From Candidatus Methylomirabilota bacterium (lineage in GTDB: Bacteria; Methylomirabilota; Methylomirabilia; Methylomirabilales; Methylomirabilaceae), in NCBI GenBank assembly GCA_003104975.1, contig PQAM01000010.1:300577-364576 (forward strand): DNA of 64,000 nucleotides, read 5' to 3'. Position numbers and translations under genes: made by a program. A model generated the notes under the pieces. The model did not search any database and was not told the origin of the DNA. It saw only the letters and a program-made list of their open reading frames with translations. Shown piece by piece: positions 31,833-40,359 of this stretch (position 1 is its first letter; each line of letters begins with the position of its first letter).

Positions 31833-34688
31833 ATGAACGTTGTGCAAGCGTTGCGTGAGCACGGACAATCGGTCTGGTTGGACTATATCCGGCGAGGTCT
31901 TATCACCAGTGGCGAGTTACAGCGCCTGGTGGATGAAGACGGGCTGCGCGGCATCACCTCCAACCCCGCCATCTTTGAGAAGGCGATCACCGGAAGCACC
32001 GACTACGCCGAGGCCCTCGCGCGCCTCCAGGGGCAGCGGGATCTGGACGCGAAGTCGCGTTACGAGCAGTTGGCCGTCCAAGACATTCAGGACGCCGCCG
32101 ATCTGCTCCGGCCTGTCTATGAGCAGACGAAAAGACGGGACGGCTTCGTCAGTCTCGAAGTCTCGCCGTACCTGGCGCGTGACACGCAGGCCACCCTTGA
32201 GGAGGTGAGGAGACTGTGGCGAATGGTGGGGCGCGACAACGTGATGATCAAGGTCCCGGGTACCCATGAAGGCATTGTCGCCGTGAGAAAGCTCATCGAG
32301 GAGGGGATCAATATCAACGTCACCCTGCTCTTCTCCCAACAGGTCTACGAGCAGGTTGCCAAGGCCTACGTGGCGGGGCTCGATGCACTGGTGGCCAGTG
32401 GCGGCGATCCGAGCCGGGTCTCCAGTGTCGCCAGCTTCTTCATCAGCCGCATTGACACGGCCATCGACGCCATGCTCAGCGCGCGGCTGAAGACCGCCAC
32501 GAGCGCCGGTGAGCAGGCGCTGCTGCGAGGTCTGCTCGGCAAGATCGCCATCGCCAACGGGAAACTCACCTACCAGCGATATAAGGCGATCTTTCACGGT
32601 GAGTGCTGGCAGGCCCTCGCGAGCAAGGGGGCGCACACCCAGCGTGTCCTATGGGCCAGCACCAGCACCAAGAATCCGAGCTACCGCGACGTGATCTACG
32701 TAGAGGAACTGATCGGCCCCGACACGGTGAACACGATGCCGTCGTCAACGCTGGAGGCGTTTCGCGATCACGGATGCCCACGGTTCAGCCTCGAAGAGGA
32801 TGTCGAGGGCGCGGAGGCAACGATGCGGACGCTTGAGCGGATCGGCATCTCGATGGACGAGGTCACCGACCGGCTGCTGGATGAGGGCGTGCGGCTGTTC
32901 GCCGAGGCATTCGATAAGCTGCTGCGAGCGGTGGAGGCGCGATGCCGGGCGGCCGTCAGTGCTCTGGCGGGTCGTCAAACCTACACACTCCCTGACGATC
33001 TCGCTGCCGCGGTCAGCGCGTCGCTCGATGCGTGGCGCGTGGACGGCAAGGTGCGAAGACTATGGGTGCGGGATGCCACCGTCTGGACAGCGACGGATGA
33101 AGGGGAGTGGCTGGGCTGGTTAGGGATTACCGAGGATCCGCAAGCGACCGAGAGTCGCTTGCGGGCCATTGCCGAAGAGATCAGGGACGCCGGGTTCTCG
33201 CATGCGGCGCTGTTGGGGATGGGGGGCTCCAGCCTCTGTCCCGAAGTGATGGCCCGAACGTTCGGCACACAGAACGGCTACCCCGATCTGCACGTCCTCG
33301 ACTCGACCGATCCTGCTCAAGTCAGGACCTTTGAGGGACAAGTGGACCTGGCCAACACGATCTTCATCGTGTCGAGCAAGTCAGGTACCACCCTGGAGCC
33401 AAACATCTTCACCCGGTATTTCTTTGAGCGCGTAAGACAGGCCGTCGGCACCGACCAGGCCGGGAGCCGGTTCATGGCCATTACCGACCCCGGGTCGGAG
33501 CTGCAACGGCTTGCCGAGTCGCTTCGCTTTCGTCACATCTGCTTTGGCCTTCCAAGTATCGGCGGCCGCTACTCGGCCCTGTCCGATTTCGGCCTGGCGC
33601 CGGCAGCGATCATGGGCCTCGACGTGCTGAAGCTGCTGGACCGTGCCGAGACGATGGCCCATGCGTGCGCCTCATGCGTCCCGGTTGAGGAGAATCCCGG
33701 CGTAGTTCTGGGCACCGTCCTGGGTGTGCTCGCCACACACGGACGCGACAAAGTGACGATCATCGCGTCGCCAGACATCCGGCACTTCGGCGCATGGCTG
33801 GAGCAGCTCCTTGCTGAATCGACCGGGAAGGAGGGGAAAGGGTTGATCCCCGTCGATCGTGAGTCGGAAGGTCCCATCGAGGTGTATGGCGCCGATCGCG
33901 TGTTCATTTACCTCCGATTGGCGTCCGATCCAGATCCCTCGCAGGATGCCGCATTGGATGCCTTGGAGGGGGCCGGCCACCCCAGTGTCCGAATTTCGAT
34001 TGCTGATCCCTATGACGTGGGCCAGGAGTTCTTCCGGTGGGAGATTGCGACCGCCGTAGCCGGATCGCTTCTCGGGATCAATCCCTTCAATCAGCCCGAC
34101 GTGGAAGCGAGTAAGACGGCTACGCGAACCTTGACGGCGGAATATGAGAAGACAGGGTCGCTACTGCTGGAGACCCCGATCCTTCAGGACAACGGTATCG
34201 TGCTGTTCAGTGACGACAAGAACGCCGCCACATTGGCCACGGCCGCAGGCCGCGACCGGTCGCTCGTCGGGTATCTCAGGGCGCACCTGAACCGACTGCA
34301 GCCCGGCGATTACTTTGCGCTCCTGGCCTATATCGAGATGAACGACGCCCATGAAAGCGCGCTTCAAAGGCTGCGTCACGCAGTCCGTGACAACAAGCGT
34401 GTGGCGACATGCCTGGGTTTTGGCCCCCGCTTCCTGCACTCGACCGGTCAGGCCTACAAGGGCGGACCGAACACGGGCGTCTTTCTGCAGATTACGTGCG
34501 ACGACGCGTTCGACCTGCCTGTGCCCGGACAGGGGTTCAGCTTTGGCGTGGTCAAAGCCGCCCAGGCGCGTGGCGACTTCCAGGTCTTGGCGGCGCGGAA
34601 TCGCCGGGCGTTACGGGTTCATCTCGGTTCCGATGTGGAGGCCGGCCTGGCATCACTACACGCGGCACTACAACAAGCATTACGCTGA
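31833..34688 (+). CDS. tal-pgi: Bifunctional transaldolase/glucose-6-phosphate isomerase
   Basis: This 951-residue fusion has an N-terminal transaldolase (about 1-370): GLRGITSNPAIFEKAI, FVSLEVSPYLARDT, VMIKVPGTHEG with the Schiff-base lysine, and LWASTSTKNPSYRD. The C-terminal phosphoglucose isomerase follows (about 400-951): GMGGSSLCPEVMARTFG, FIVSSKSGTTLEPN and STGQAYKGGPNTGVFLQIT. It links fructose-6-phosphate and the non-oxidative pentose pathway. AAGGAG precedes ATG 31833. The fused form is known from several bacterial groups and normally travels with gnd and zwf, as here. Confidence 0.95.
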   Translation: MNVVQALREHGQSVWLDYIRRGLITSGELQRLVDEDGLRGITSNPAIFEKAITGSTDYAEALARLQGQRDLDAKSRYEQLAVQDIQDAADLLRPVYEQTKRRDGFVSLEVSPYLARDTQATLEEVRRLWRMVGRDNVMIKVPGTHEGIVAVRKLIEEGININVTLLFSQQVYEQVAKAYVAGLDALVASGGDPSRVSSVASFFISRIDTAIDAMLSARLKTATSAGEQALLRGLLGKIAIANGKLTYQRYKAIFHGECWQALASKGAHTQRVLWASTSTKNPSYRDVIYVEELIGPDTVNTMPSSTLEAFRDHGCPRFSLEEDVEGAEATMRTLERIGISMDEVTDRLLDEGVRLFAEAFDKLLRAVEARCRAAVSALAGRQTYTLPDDLAAAVSASLDAWRVDGKVRRLWVRDATVWTATDEGEWLGWLGITEDPQATESRLRAIAEEIRDAGFSHAALLGMGGSSLCPEVMARTFGTQNGYPDLHVLDSTDPAQVRTFEGQVDLANTIFIVSSKSGTTLEPNIFTRYFFERVRQAVGTDQAGSRFMAITDPGSELQRLAESLRFRHICFGLPSIGGRYSALSDFGLAPAAIMGLDVLKLLDRAETMAHACASCVPVEENPGVVLGTVLGVLATHGRDKVTIIASPDIRHFGAWLEQLLAESTGKEGKGLIPVDRESEGPIEVYGADRVFIYLRLASDPDPSQDAALDALEGAGHPSVRISIADPYDVGQEFFRWEIATAVAGSLLGINPFNQPDVEASKTATRTLTAEYEKTGSLLLETPILQDNGIVLFSDDKNAATLATAAGRDRSLVGYLRAHLNRLQPGDYFALLAYIEMNDAHESALQRLRHAVRDNKRVATCLGFGPRFLHSTGQAYKGGPNTGVFLQITCDDAFDLPVPGQGFSFGVVKAAQARGDFQVLAARNRRALRVHLGSDVEAGLASLHAALQQALR

Positions 34689-34725
34689 GAGCTGACCGCT
34701 GCGTTTCCTATAAGGAGCAGACACG

Positions 34726-34821
34726 ATGCAACTCGGGATGATCGGTCTGGGGAGAATGGGCGCCAACCTGGTGCGCCGCTTGCTGCGTGGCGGGCATGCC
34801 GAGCCCCCTTCCGGAGGTTAG
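34726..34821 (+). pseudogene. gnd: 6-phosphogluconate dehydrogenase stump
   Basis: A 31-codon frame [20 protein letters not shown] then [11 protein letters not shown] carries the perfect N-terminal NADP-binding GxGxxG start of gnd and then ends where the gene should continue for 270 or more residues. TAAGGAGCAG precedes it. The stop lies 5 bases before the zwf ATG, and its last codons double as the zwf ribosome-binding site. The middle and end of gnd appear to have been deleted. Confidence 0.8.
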
Positions 34822-34826
34822 CGAAG

Positions 34827-36413
34827 ATGCGGCTCTTGACTGAGGCGAACGCTCAACCTTCCCGTTATCAGGTGCCGGACGCGTGTGCGCTCGTCATCTT
34901 TGGCGCGTCCGGCGATCTGACGCGGCGCAAGCTCCTGCCGGCCCTCTACGCGCTCATGCACGACGACTTGCTCCCTGACCGGTTCGCGGTAATCGGGTTT
35001 GCGAGACGGGAGAAGGACCATCAGGCCTTTCGCGACGAGATGGGCAAGGCGGTGGAGCAGTATGCCCGCCTGCGTCCGGTGAAACCGGAGGTGTGGGACC
35101 GCCTGGCGCGCGGCCTCTACTATGTCGCGGCCGCATTCGAGGAGCCTGCCGGCTACGAGCGGCTCCGGACGCTTCTCGCCGACGTAGATCACCGACACGG
35201 AACCGGCGGCTATCGGCTCTACTACCTGGCCACACCCCCCTCGGCCTATGCGGAGATTGTGGCGCGCCTGGGGGCCGCCGGACTGGTGAGCGAGACGGGG
35301 GAGGCGCCGTACGACACGACCCCTGCCCCGAAGACTCGCGGCTGCTGCCGGATTATCGTCGAAAAGCCGTTCGGGCATGACTTGGCCACGGCCACAGCCC
35401 TGAACACCCACATCCATCGCGTCTTCCGCGAGCCGCAGGTTTACCGGATCGACCACTACCTGGGCAAGGAGACCGTCCAGAACATCCTCACCTTCCGCTT
35501 CGGCAACAGCATCTTTGAACCGTTATGGAATCGGCGGTATGTGGACCACGTGCAACTCCTGGTGGCCGAGGACCTGGGTGTGGAGGATCGCGGCGGCTAC
35601 TACGACAGCGCGGGCGCTCTGCGGGATATCGTGCAAAACCACATGCTGCAGCTCCTGTCGCTGGTGGCCATGGAGCCGCCCGCTACCTTTGAGCCGGATG
35701 CGGTCCGCGACGAGAAGGTCAAGGTCCTGCGGGCGATCCGTCCCGTCCCGGTCGAGCGGATCGAGGACGCAACCGTTCGGGCGCAGTACATCAGCGGGAC
35801 ACTGAAAGGAAACAAGATCGTGGCCTACGCCGACGAGCCCAGGGTCGCGACGGAGACAGCCACGGAAACTTTTGTGGCGCTGCGCCTGGAGATCGACAAC
35901 TGGCGCTGGGCGGGGGTGCCGTTTTACGTGCGGACCGGCAAGGCGCTGCCGAAGCGGGTCACCGAGGTCACGATCCAGTATAAGCGGCCGCCACTGCTGC
36001 TGTTTCAGCACACGGCCCACGCCGGCCACGAGAGTCGGGACATCGTGGAGCCGAATCGCCTCACGCTCCGCATCCAGCCGGACGAAGGGATCTCATTACG
36101 AGTAGGGCTCAAGCCGCCTGGACCGTACATCAGCCTGGTGCCGGCTCGACTGGGCTTCTCATACCGGGAGGCCTTCGGGGTCGATCCTGCAGAGGCCTAC
36201 GAGCGACTGCTGCTGGACTGCATGCTCGGGGATTCGACGCTATTTATCCGGCGCGATGAGGTGGAGTCCGCGTGGGCGCTGGTGACGCCTGTCCTCGAGG
36301 CCTGGGCCGCCGCAGGCCGCACCGGCCTGGCGTACTACCCCGTCGGAAGCTGGGGCCCAAAAGAGGCCGACCGCTTCATCGAGGCCAACGACCGGAAGTG
36401 GGTCAACCCATGA
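34827..36413 (+). CDS. zwf: Glucose-6-phosphate 1-dehydrogenase
   Basis: This 528-residue enzyme has the NADP site VIFGASGDLTRRKLLPALYAL (about 22-42), RIIVEKPFGHDLATA and the active-site stretch YRIDHYLGKETVQNILTFRF (about 207-226). Downstream come VDHVQLLVAEDLGVEDRGGYYD and PFYVRTGKALPKR. It oxidises glucose-6-phosphate, giving NADPH. GGAGG at 34812-34816 lies inside the gnd stump. With gnd lost here, 6-phosphogluconate must be used by another gene or route. Complete length for the family. Confidence 0.95.
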   Translation: MRLLTEANAQPSRYQVPDACALVIFGASGDLTRRKLLPALYALMHDDLLPDRFAVIGFARREKDHQAFRDEMGKAVEQYARLRPVKPEVWDRLARGLYYVAAAFEEPAGYERLRTLLADVDHRHGTGGYRLYYLATPPSAYAEIVARLGAAGLVSETGEAPYDTTPAPKTRGCCRIIVEKPFGHDLATATALNTHIHRVFREPQVYRIDHYLGKETVQNILTFRFGNSIFEPLWNRRYVDHVQLLVAEDLGVEDRGGYYDSAGALRDIVQNHMLQLLSLVAMEPPATFEPDAVRDEKVKVLRAIRPVPVERIEDATVRAQYISGTLKGNKIVAYADEPRVATETATETFVALRLEIDNWRWAGVPFYVRTGKALPKRVTEVTIQYKRPPLLLFQHTAHAGHESRDIVEPNRLTLRIQPDEGISLRVGLKPPGPYISLVPARLGFSYREAFGVDPAEAYERLLLDCMLGDSTLFIRRDEVESAWALVTPVLEAWAAAGRTGLAYYPVGSWGPKEADRFIEANDRKWVNP

Positions 36414-36641
36414 TCGCGTCGCAGGAGCGGCGGGAAAAAGGAGAGGAGCATGTCTCAATGAGGCGGCTCCCCTCATGGGTTACAGCGCCTTAAGGACTCC
36501 CTCCTGTACGTAACGCAGAAGGGTGTTCCACGCCTCTTTGGGAAGCGTGGTCCTCTCGCTACCTTCTCCAATGCGGACCGCCACAGGGCTCCCCCCGAAC
36601 CTTATCAATGCATGTCGCCGGACTGAGGAATTAGACAATAC
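36414..36641. other. Intergenic after zwf, possible lost gene start
   Basis: AAAGGAGAGGAGC at 36437-36449 directly precedes ATG TCT CAA TGA (36450-36461), a very good start signal followed by a three-codon frame. This may be the stump of a former downstream gene. No other convincing frame is seen on either strand. Confidence 0.35.
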
Positions 36642-36673
36642 ACCGCGGGTCACTTCTTTCAGTGACCCGCGGT
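36642..36673. terminator. Bidirectional hairpin between zwf and cupredoxin-like gene
   Basis: ACCGCGGGTCACT (36642-36654) pairs perfectly with AGTGACCCGCGGT (36661-36673), loop TCTTTC. It lies between convergent genes. There is no T-run on either side, so termination strength is uncertain. The core GCGGGTCAC/GTGACCCGC is the same as in the hairpin at 6685. Confidence 0.65.
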
Positions 36674-36718
36674 GCCGGAAACTTCTCAATGCGAGTTTCT
36701 AGATGAACGATTCGAGAG

Positions 36719-37075
36719 CTACCTTACCTCGATCGTCCCCTTTAAAACTAGCGGCCTCGCCCCGACATGAATATGGTACGGGTAGGTACCGACACGGGGG
36801 AACTCGATGCTCGCTTCCGTCGTAAACAGCTTGCTCCTGACCGGGGCTCCCAGCGTGCCATTTTCGAAGACCACGCGAATGGCGGGGTCGCCCGTGGCAT
36901 TGATCCAGGTGATATGATCCCCAGCGCTGACGCTCGTGACCGCCTCGTGGAGCTTGCCCGTATGGATGACCACATGGGTCGCGAGGGCTTCAGGTGGATC
37001 AAGCGCGGTCATAGCGACGCCCAAGACTGCCAATGCCATTCCAAGTCCAATCCTAGTCACGCATCTCATTTTCAC
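36719..37075 (-). CDS. Cupredoxin-like periplasmic protein without type-1 cysteine
   Basis: This 118-residue protein has a signal peptide (IGLGMALAVLGVAMTALDPP, about 9-28) and a cupredoxin beta-sandwich: HVVIHTGKLHEAVTSVSAGDHITWINATGDPAIRVVF, ending PRVGTYPYHIHVGARPLVLKGTIEVR. In plastocyanin-type proteins the GTYPYxC-xxH position provides the copper thiolate; here the stretch is YHIHVG with histidines and no Cys. Copper binding, if any, would be of a different kind. It lies upstream of the Cus-type efflux operon end and may be part of copper handling. Confidence 0.7.
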   Translation of the reverse strand: MKMRCVTRIGLGMALAVLGVAMTALDPPEALATHVVIHTGKLHEAVTSVSAGDHITWINATGDPAIRVVFENGTLGAPVRSKLFTTEASIEFPRVGTYPYHIHVGARPLVLKGTIEVR

Positions 37076-37152
37076 ACCTCCTTTGCAGTGACAACGCCAG
37101 CGATATTATTCTCTAACTCTAATATAGGTCAGAGGAGCGGGTTCGGTAGAGT

Positions 37153-40100
37153 TTATTGAGCGCCTCGTTGCAGTTGCCGGCTTCGCCAGAGGGCGTAGAT
37201 CGCCGGGATGACCAGTAAGGTGAGGATGGTGGAGGTGACCATGCCGCCGACCATGGGGGCGGCGATCCGCTTCATGACGTCGGCCCCCGTCCCGTGGCTC
37301 CACATGATGGGCAACAGGCCCGCCATAATGGCGGTCACCGTCATCATCTTAGGCCGGACCCGCTGAACCGCCCCTTCGATGATCGCTTCGTAAAGATCGC
37401 TGAGATTCCGCATCGTTCCTTCCCGAATGCGACGCTCATAGACCTCATCGAGATAGACAATCATCACCACCCCGGTTTCAGCCGCGACCCCGGCCAGGGC
37501 GATGATCCCGACCCAGACCGCCACGCTCAGGTGGTAGCCGAGCAGATATAGTAGCCAGATCCCCCCCACCAGCGAGAAGGGGATGGAGAGCAGGACAATG
37601 AGTGTCTTCGCGACCGAGTTGAAGTTCAGGAACAGGAGGACAAAGGTGATCGCGAGGGTTAGCGGAACGACAATCATCAGGCGAGCCTTGGCCCGCTCGA
37701 AGTACTGGAACTGCCCCGCCCAACTTAGGTAGTACCCCTTAGGGATCTGCACCATCTGTGCGATCATTTTTTTGGCCTCTTGGACGTACCCAACCAGGTC
37801 GCGACCGGTCACATCGATGAACACATAGCCGACCAGGGCGCCCCCCTCATCCCGAATAGATGGCGGACCTGTCGTGATGCTGAGGTCGGCCAGTTGGGCC
37901 ATAGGGACCTGTGCCCCCATTGGGGTGGGGACCAGGACCCGCTTCAGCGCCTCGACGTCGTCCCGTAACTCCCGAGGATATCGGAGCTGGATCGTGTATC
38001 GCTCCCGCCCTTCGACCGTCATCGAGATCTCCTTTCCTCCGATGGCGGTTTCGATGACCTCTTCCACGTCCTCGACCCGGAGACCGTAGCGGGCCGCCTC
38101 TTGCCGCCGGACCCTGAAGTCGATGAAATAGCCGCCTGTCGTGCGTTCCGACAGGACGCTCCGTGTTCCCGGGACCATCGCGATGGCCGCCTCGATCTGT
38201 TTTCCGATCTGGTCGATCACCTGGAGGTCTGGGCCGAAGATCTTGAGCCCAAGCACACTCCGAAAGCCCGTGGCCAGCATCTCGGTCCGGGTCTGGATCG
38301 GCATCCACCAGACGTTCGGCATTCCGGGGAAGCGCATCTTGGCATCCATGGTGTCCACCAACTCGTCGAAGGTCATCGTCCGCTCCTCGGGCCAGATGGG
38401 CTGTAGAAGCGTTTTGAGGGGGTCGGGCGCCCAACGTGAGTACCATCGCTGCTGGCGGGCTTTGCGCCACTCGGACTCCGGCTTCAGCTCGACCAGGGTC
38501 TCGACCATCATGATGGGGGCCGGATCGGTTGGAGACTCGACCCGGCCGATCTTGCCGAAGACCGATTGCACCTCGGGAAATTGACGGAGGAGCTTGTCCT
38601 GGATGTGGAGGATCTGGGCCGCCGGGGTGACGGAGAGGCCGGGAAGGGCCGAGGGCATGTAGAGGATTGTCCCTTCGTTCAGAGGCGGCATAAACTCGGA
38701 ACCGAGGCGAAGAAAGGCGGGAAGGGTCGCGACCAGGGCAGCCAACGCCAAGACGACGGTCGTCTTGCGGAACCGCAGAACGGTGTCAACAACCGGATAG
38801 TAGAGCCAGATGAGGAACCGGCTGACGGGATTCTTTGTCTCTGTAGCGATCCGCCCACGGATTAGGAGCAGCATCAGGGCCGGGGCCAGGGTGACTGAGA
38901 GGAGCGAGGCGAAGAACATGGCGAAGGTCTTGGTATAGGCCAGGGGCTTGAAAAGCCGCCCTTCCTGGGCCTCCAGGGTAAAGACCGGGATGAAGGAGAC
39001 CGTGATGACCAGTAGCGAGAAGAAGAGCGGCTTGCCCACCTCCTGGGCTGCCTGAATGATGACCTCAGCGCGACTGCCCGGCCTTCCCTCGTGCTCCCAC
39101 CGCTCCAGTCGCTTGTGGGCATTCTCGATCATGACGATGGCGGCATCGACCATGGCCCCGATGGCGATGGCGATCCCTCCCAGCGACATGATATTGGACG
39201 TGAGGCGCATGTAGTACATCGGGACGAACGCGAGGAGGATGGCAATCGGGAGGATCAGGATCGCCACCAGAGCGCTTCGGAAATGGAAGAGGAAGATAAT
39301 GCAGACCAGGCTGACAATGATGCTCTCCTCGATCAATTTCTCCTTGAGCGTGGCGATGGCGCGCTGGATGAGGCTGGAGCGGTCATAGACCGGAACGATC
39401 TCTACTCCATCGGGCAGGGCCGGCCTGATCTCCTCGATCTTCGCCTTGACCCCGTTGATCACGTCCAGGGCGTTCTCGCCATAGCGCATAACGATGACGC
39501 CCCCGACGGCCTCACCCTCGCCGTTGTAGTCGGTGATCCCGCGCCGCATGTCGGCGCCGATCCAGACCTTCGCGATGTCGCGCAGCAGGATCGGCGTACC
39601 CTGGTCGTTTGTTCCAAGCGGCACGTTTTCGATGTCGGCGACTGACCGGATATACCCTCGGCCCCGCACCATGTACTCCGTGCCGGAGGCCTCAATGGCC
39701 CGGCCGCCAACGTCGTTGTTGCTGCGGCGGATGGCCTCGATGACCTCATTGAGCGGGAGGTGATAGGCGAGCAGCGCATTCGGATTGACAGTGACCTGAT
39801 ACTGCTTGACGAAGCCGCCCACGCCGGCCACTTCGGCGACGCCAGGAACGGCGGCGAGCGCATACCGAAGCTGCCAGTCCTGAAGGCTGCGGAGGAAGGC
39901 CAGGTCATACCGGCCGCTCCGGTCGATCAGGGCGTACTGGTAGACCCACCCCACACCGGTGGCGTCGGGCCCGAGGGTTGGCACTACGCCCGGCGGCAGC
40001 CTGCCGGCTACGCCCTGCATGTACTCCAGGACCCGGCTGCGCGCCCAATAGATGTCGGTCCCGTCTGCAAAGATGACATAGACGAATGAGAGGCCGAAGA

Positions 40101-40359
40101 ACGACTGGCCCCTGACGAACTTGACCTTGGGCGCAGAGACAAGTTTGGTGATGATGGGGTAGGTGATCTGGTCTTCAACCAGATCCGGGCTTCGGCCGGG
40201 CCAGTCAGTGAAGATGATGACCTGGACATCGGACAGATCCGGGATCGCGTCAAGGGGGAGACCCCGCAGGGCGTAGACCCCCCAGAGCGAGCAAAAGATC
40301 ACAGCGAGAAATACCAGGAAGCGATTCCGTGCGCTCCAGGCAATCAGGCGCTCGATCAT
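37153..40359 (-). CDS. CusA/CzcA-type heavy-metal RND efflux pump
   Basis: This 1068-residue inner-membrane pump has twelve helices in the RND pattern with two large periplasmic loops. Visible motifs are VQVIIFTDWPGRSPDLVEDQITYPI, SLGGIAIAIGAMVDAAIVMIENAHKRLE (helix 4 region with the conserved proton-relay aspartate), LNEGTILYMPSALPGLSV, WWMPIQTRTEMLATG and GVAAETGVVMIVYLDE. It exports monovalent or divalent metals with proton exchange. The stop side ends an operon of adaptor, outer-membrane channel and pump; the start overlaps the adaptor stop by 4 bases. Confidence 0.93.
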   Translation of the reverse strand: MIERLIAWSARNRFLVFLAVIFCSLWGVYALRGLPLDAIPDLSDVQVIIFTDWPGRSPDLVEDQITYPIITKLVSAPKVKFVRGQSFFGLSFVYVIFADGTDIYWARSRVLEYMQGVAGRLPPGVVPTLGPDATGVGWVYQYALIDRSGRYDLAFLRSLQDWQLRYALAAVPGVAEVAGVGGFVKQYQVTVNPNALLAYHLPLNEVIEAIRRSNNDVGGRAIEASGTEYMVRGRGYIRSVADIENVPLGTNDQGTPILLRDIAKVWIGADMRRGITDYNGEGEAVGGVIVMRYGENALDVINGVKAKIEEIRPALPDGVEIVPVYDRSSLIQRAIATLKEKLIEESIIVSLVCIIFLFHFRSALVAILILPIAILLAFVPMYYMRLTSNIMSLGGIAIAIGAMVDAAIVMIENAHKRLERWEHEGRPGSRAEVIIQAAQEVGKPLFFSLLVITVSFIPVFTLEAQEGRLFKPLAYTKTFAMFFASLLSVTLAPALMLLLIRGRIATETKNPVSRFLIWLYYPVVDTVLRFRKTTVVLALAALVATLPAFLRLGSEFMPPLNEGTILYMPSALPGLSVTPAAQILHIQDKLLRQFPEVQSVFGKIGRVESPTDPAPIMMVETLVELKPESEWRKARQQRWYSRWAPDPLKTLLQPIWPEERTMTFDELVDTMDAKMRFPGMPNVWWMPIQTRTEMLATGFRSVLGLKIFGPDLQVIDQIGKQIEAAIAMVPGTRSVLSERTTGGYFIDFRVRRQEAARYGLRVEDVEEVIETAIGGKEISMTVEGRERYTIQLRYPRELRDDVEALKRVLVPTPMGAQVPMAQLADLSITTGPPSIRDEGGALVGYVFIDVTGRDLVGYVQEAKKMIAQMVQIPKGYYLSWAGQFQYFERAKARLMIVVPLTLAITFVLLFLNFNSVAKTLIVLLSIPFSLVGGIWLLYLLGYHLSVAVWVGIIALAGVAAETGVVMIVYLDEVYERRIREGTMRNLSDLYEAIIEGAVQRVRPKMMTVTAIMAGLLPIMWSHGTGADVMKRIAAPMVGGMVTSTILTLLVIPAIYALWRSRQLQRGAQ

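Noticed and set aside
36450-36638. Read-through of UGA after MSQ as a selenoprotein
   Set aside because: The start signal is good, but the sequence after the UGA has no domain, no Cys motif partner and low-complexity composition; a gene stump is the simpler reading.
36480-36689. Minus-strand frame of 69 codons after zwf
   Set aside because: It runs through the perfect hairpin at 36642-36673, has no ribosome-binding site and no recognisable domain, so I do not call it a gene.
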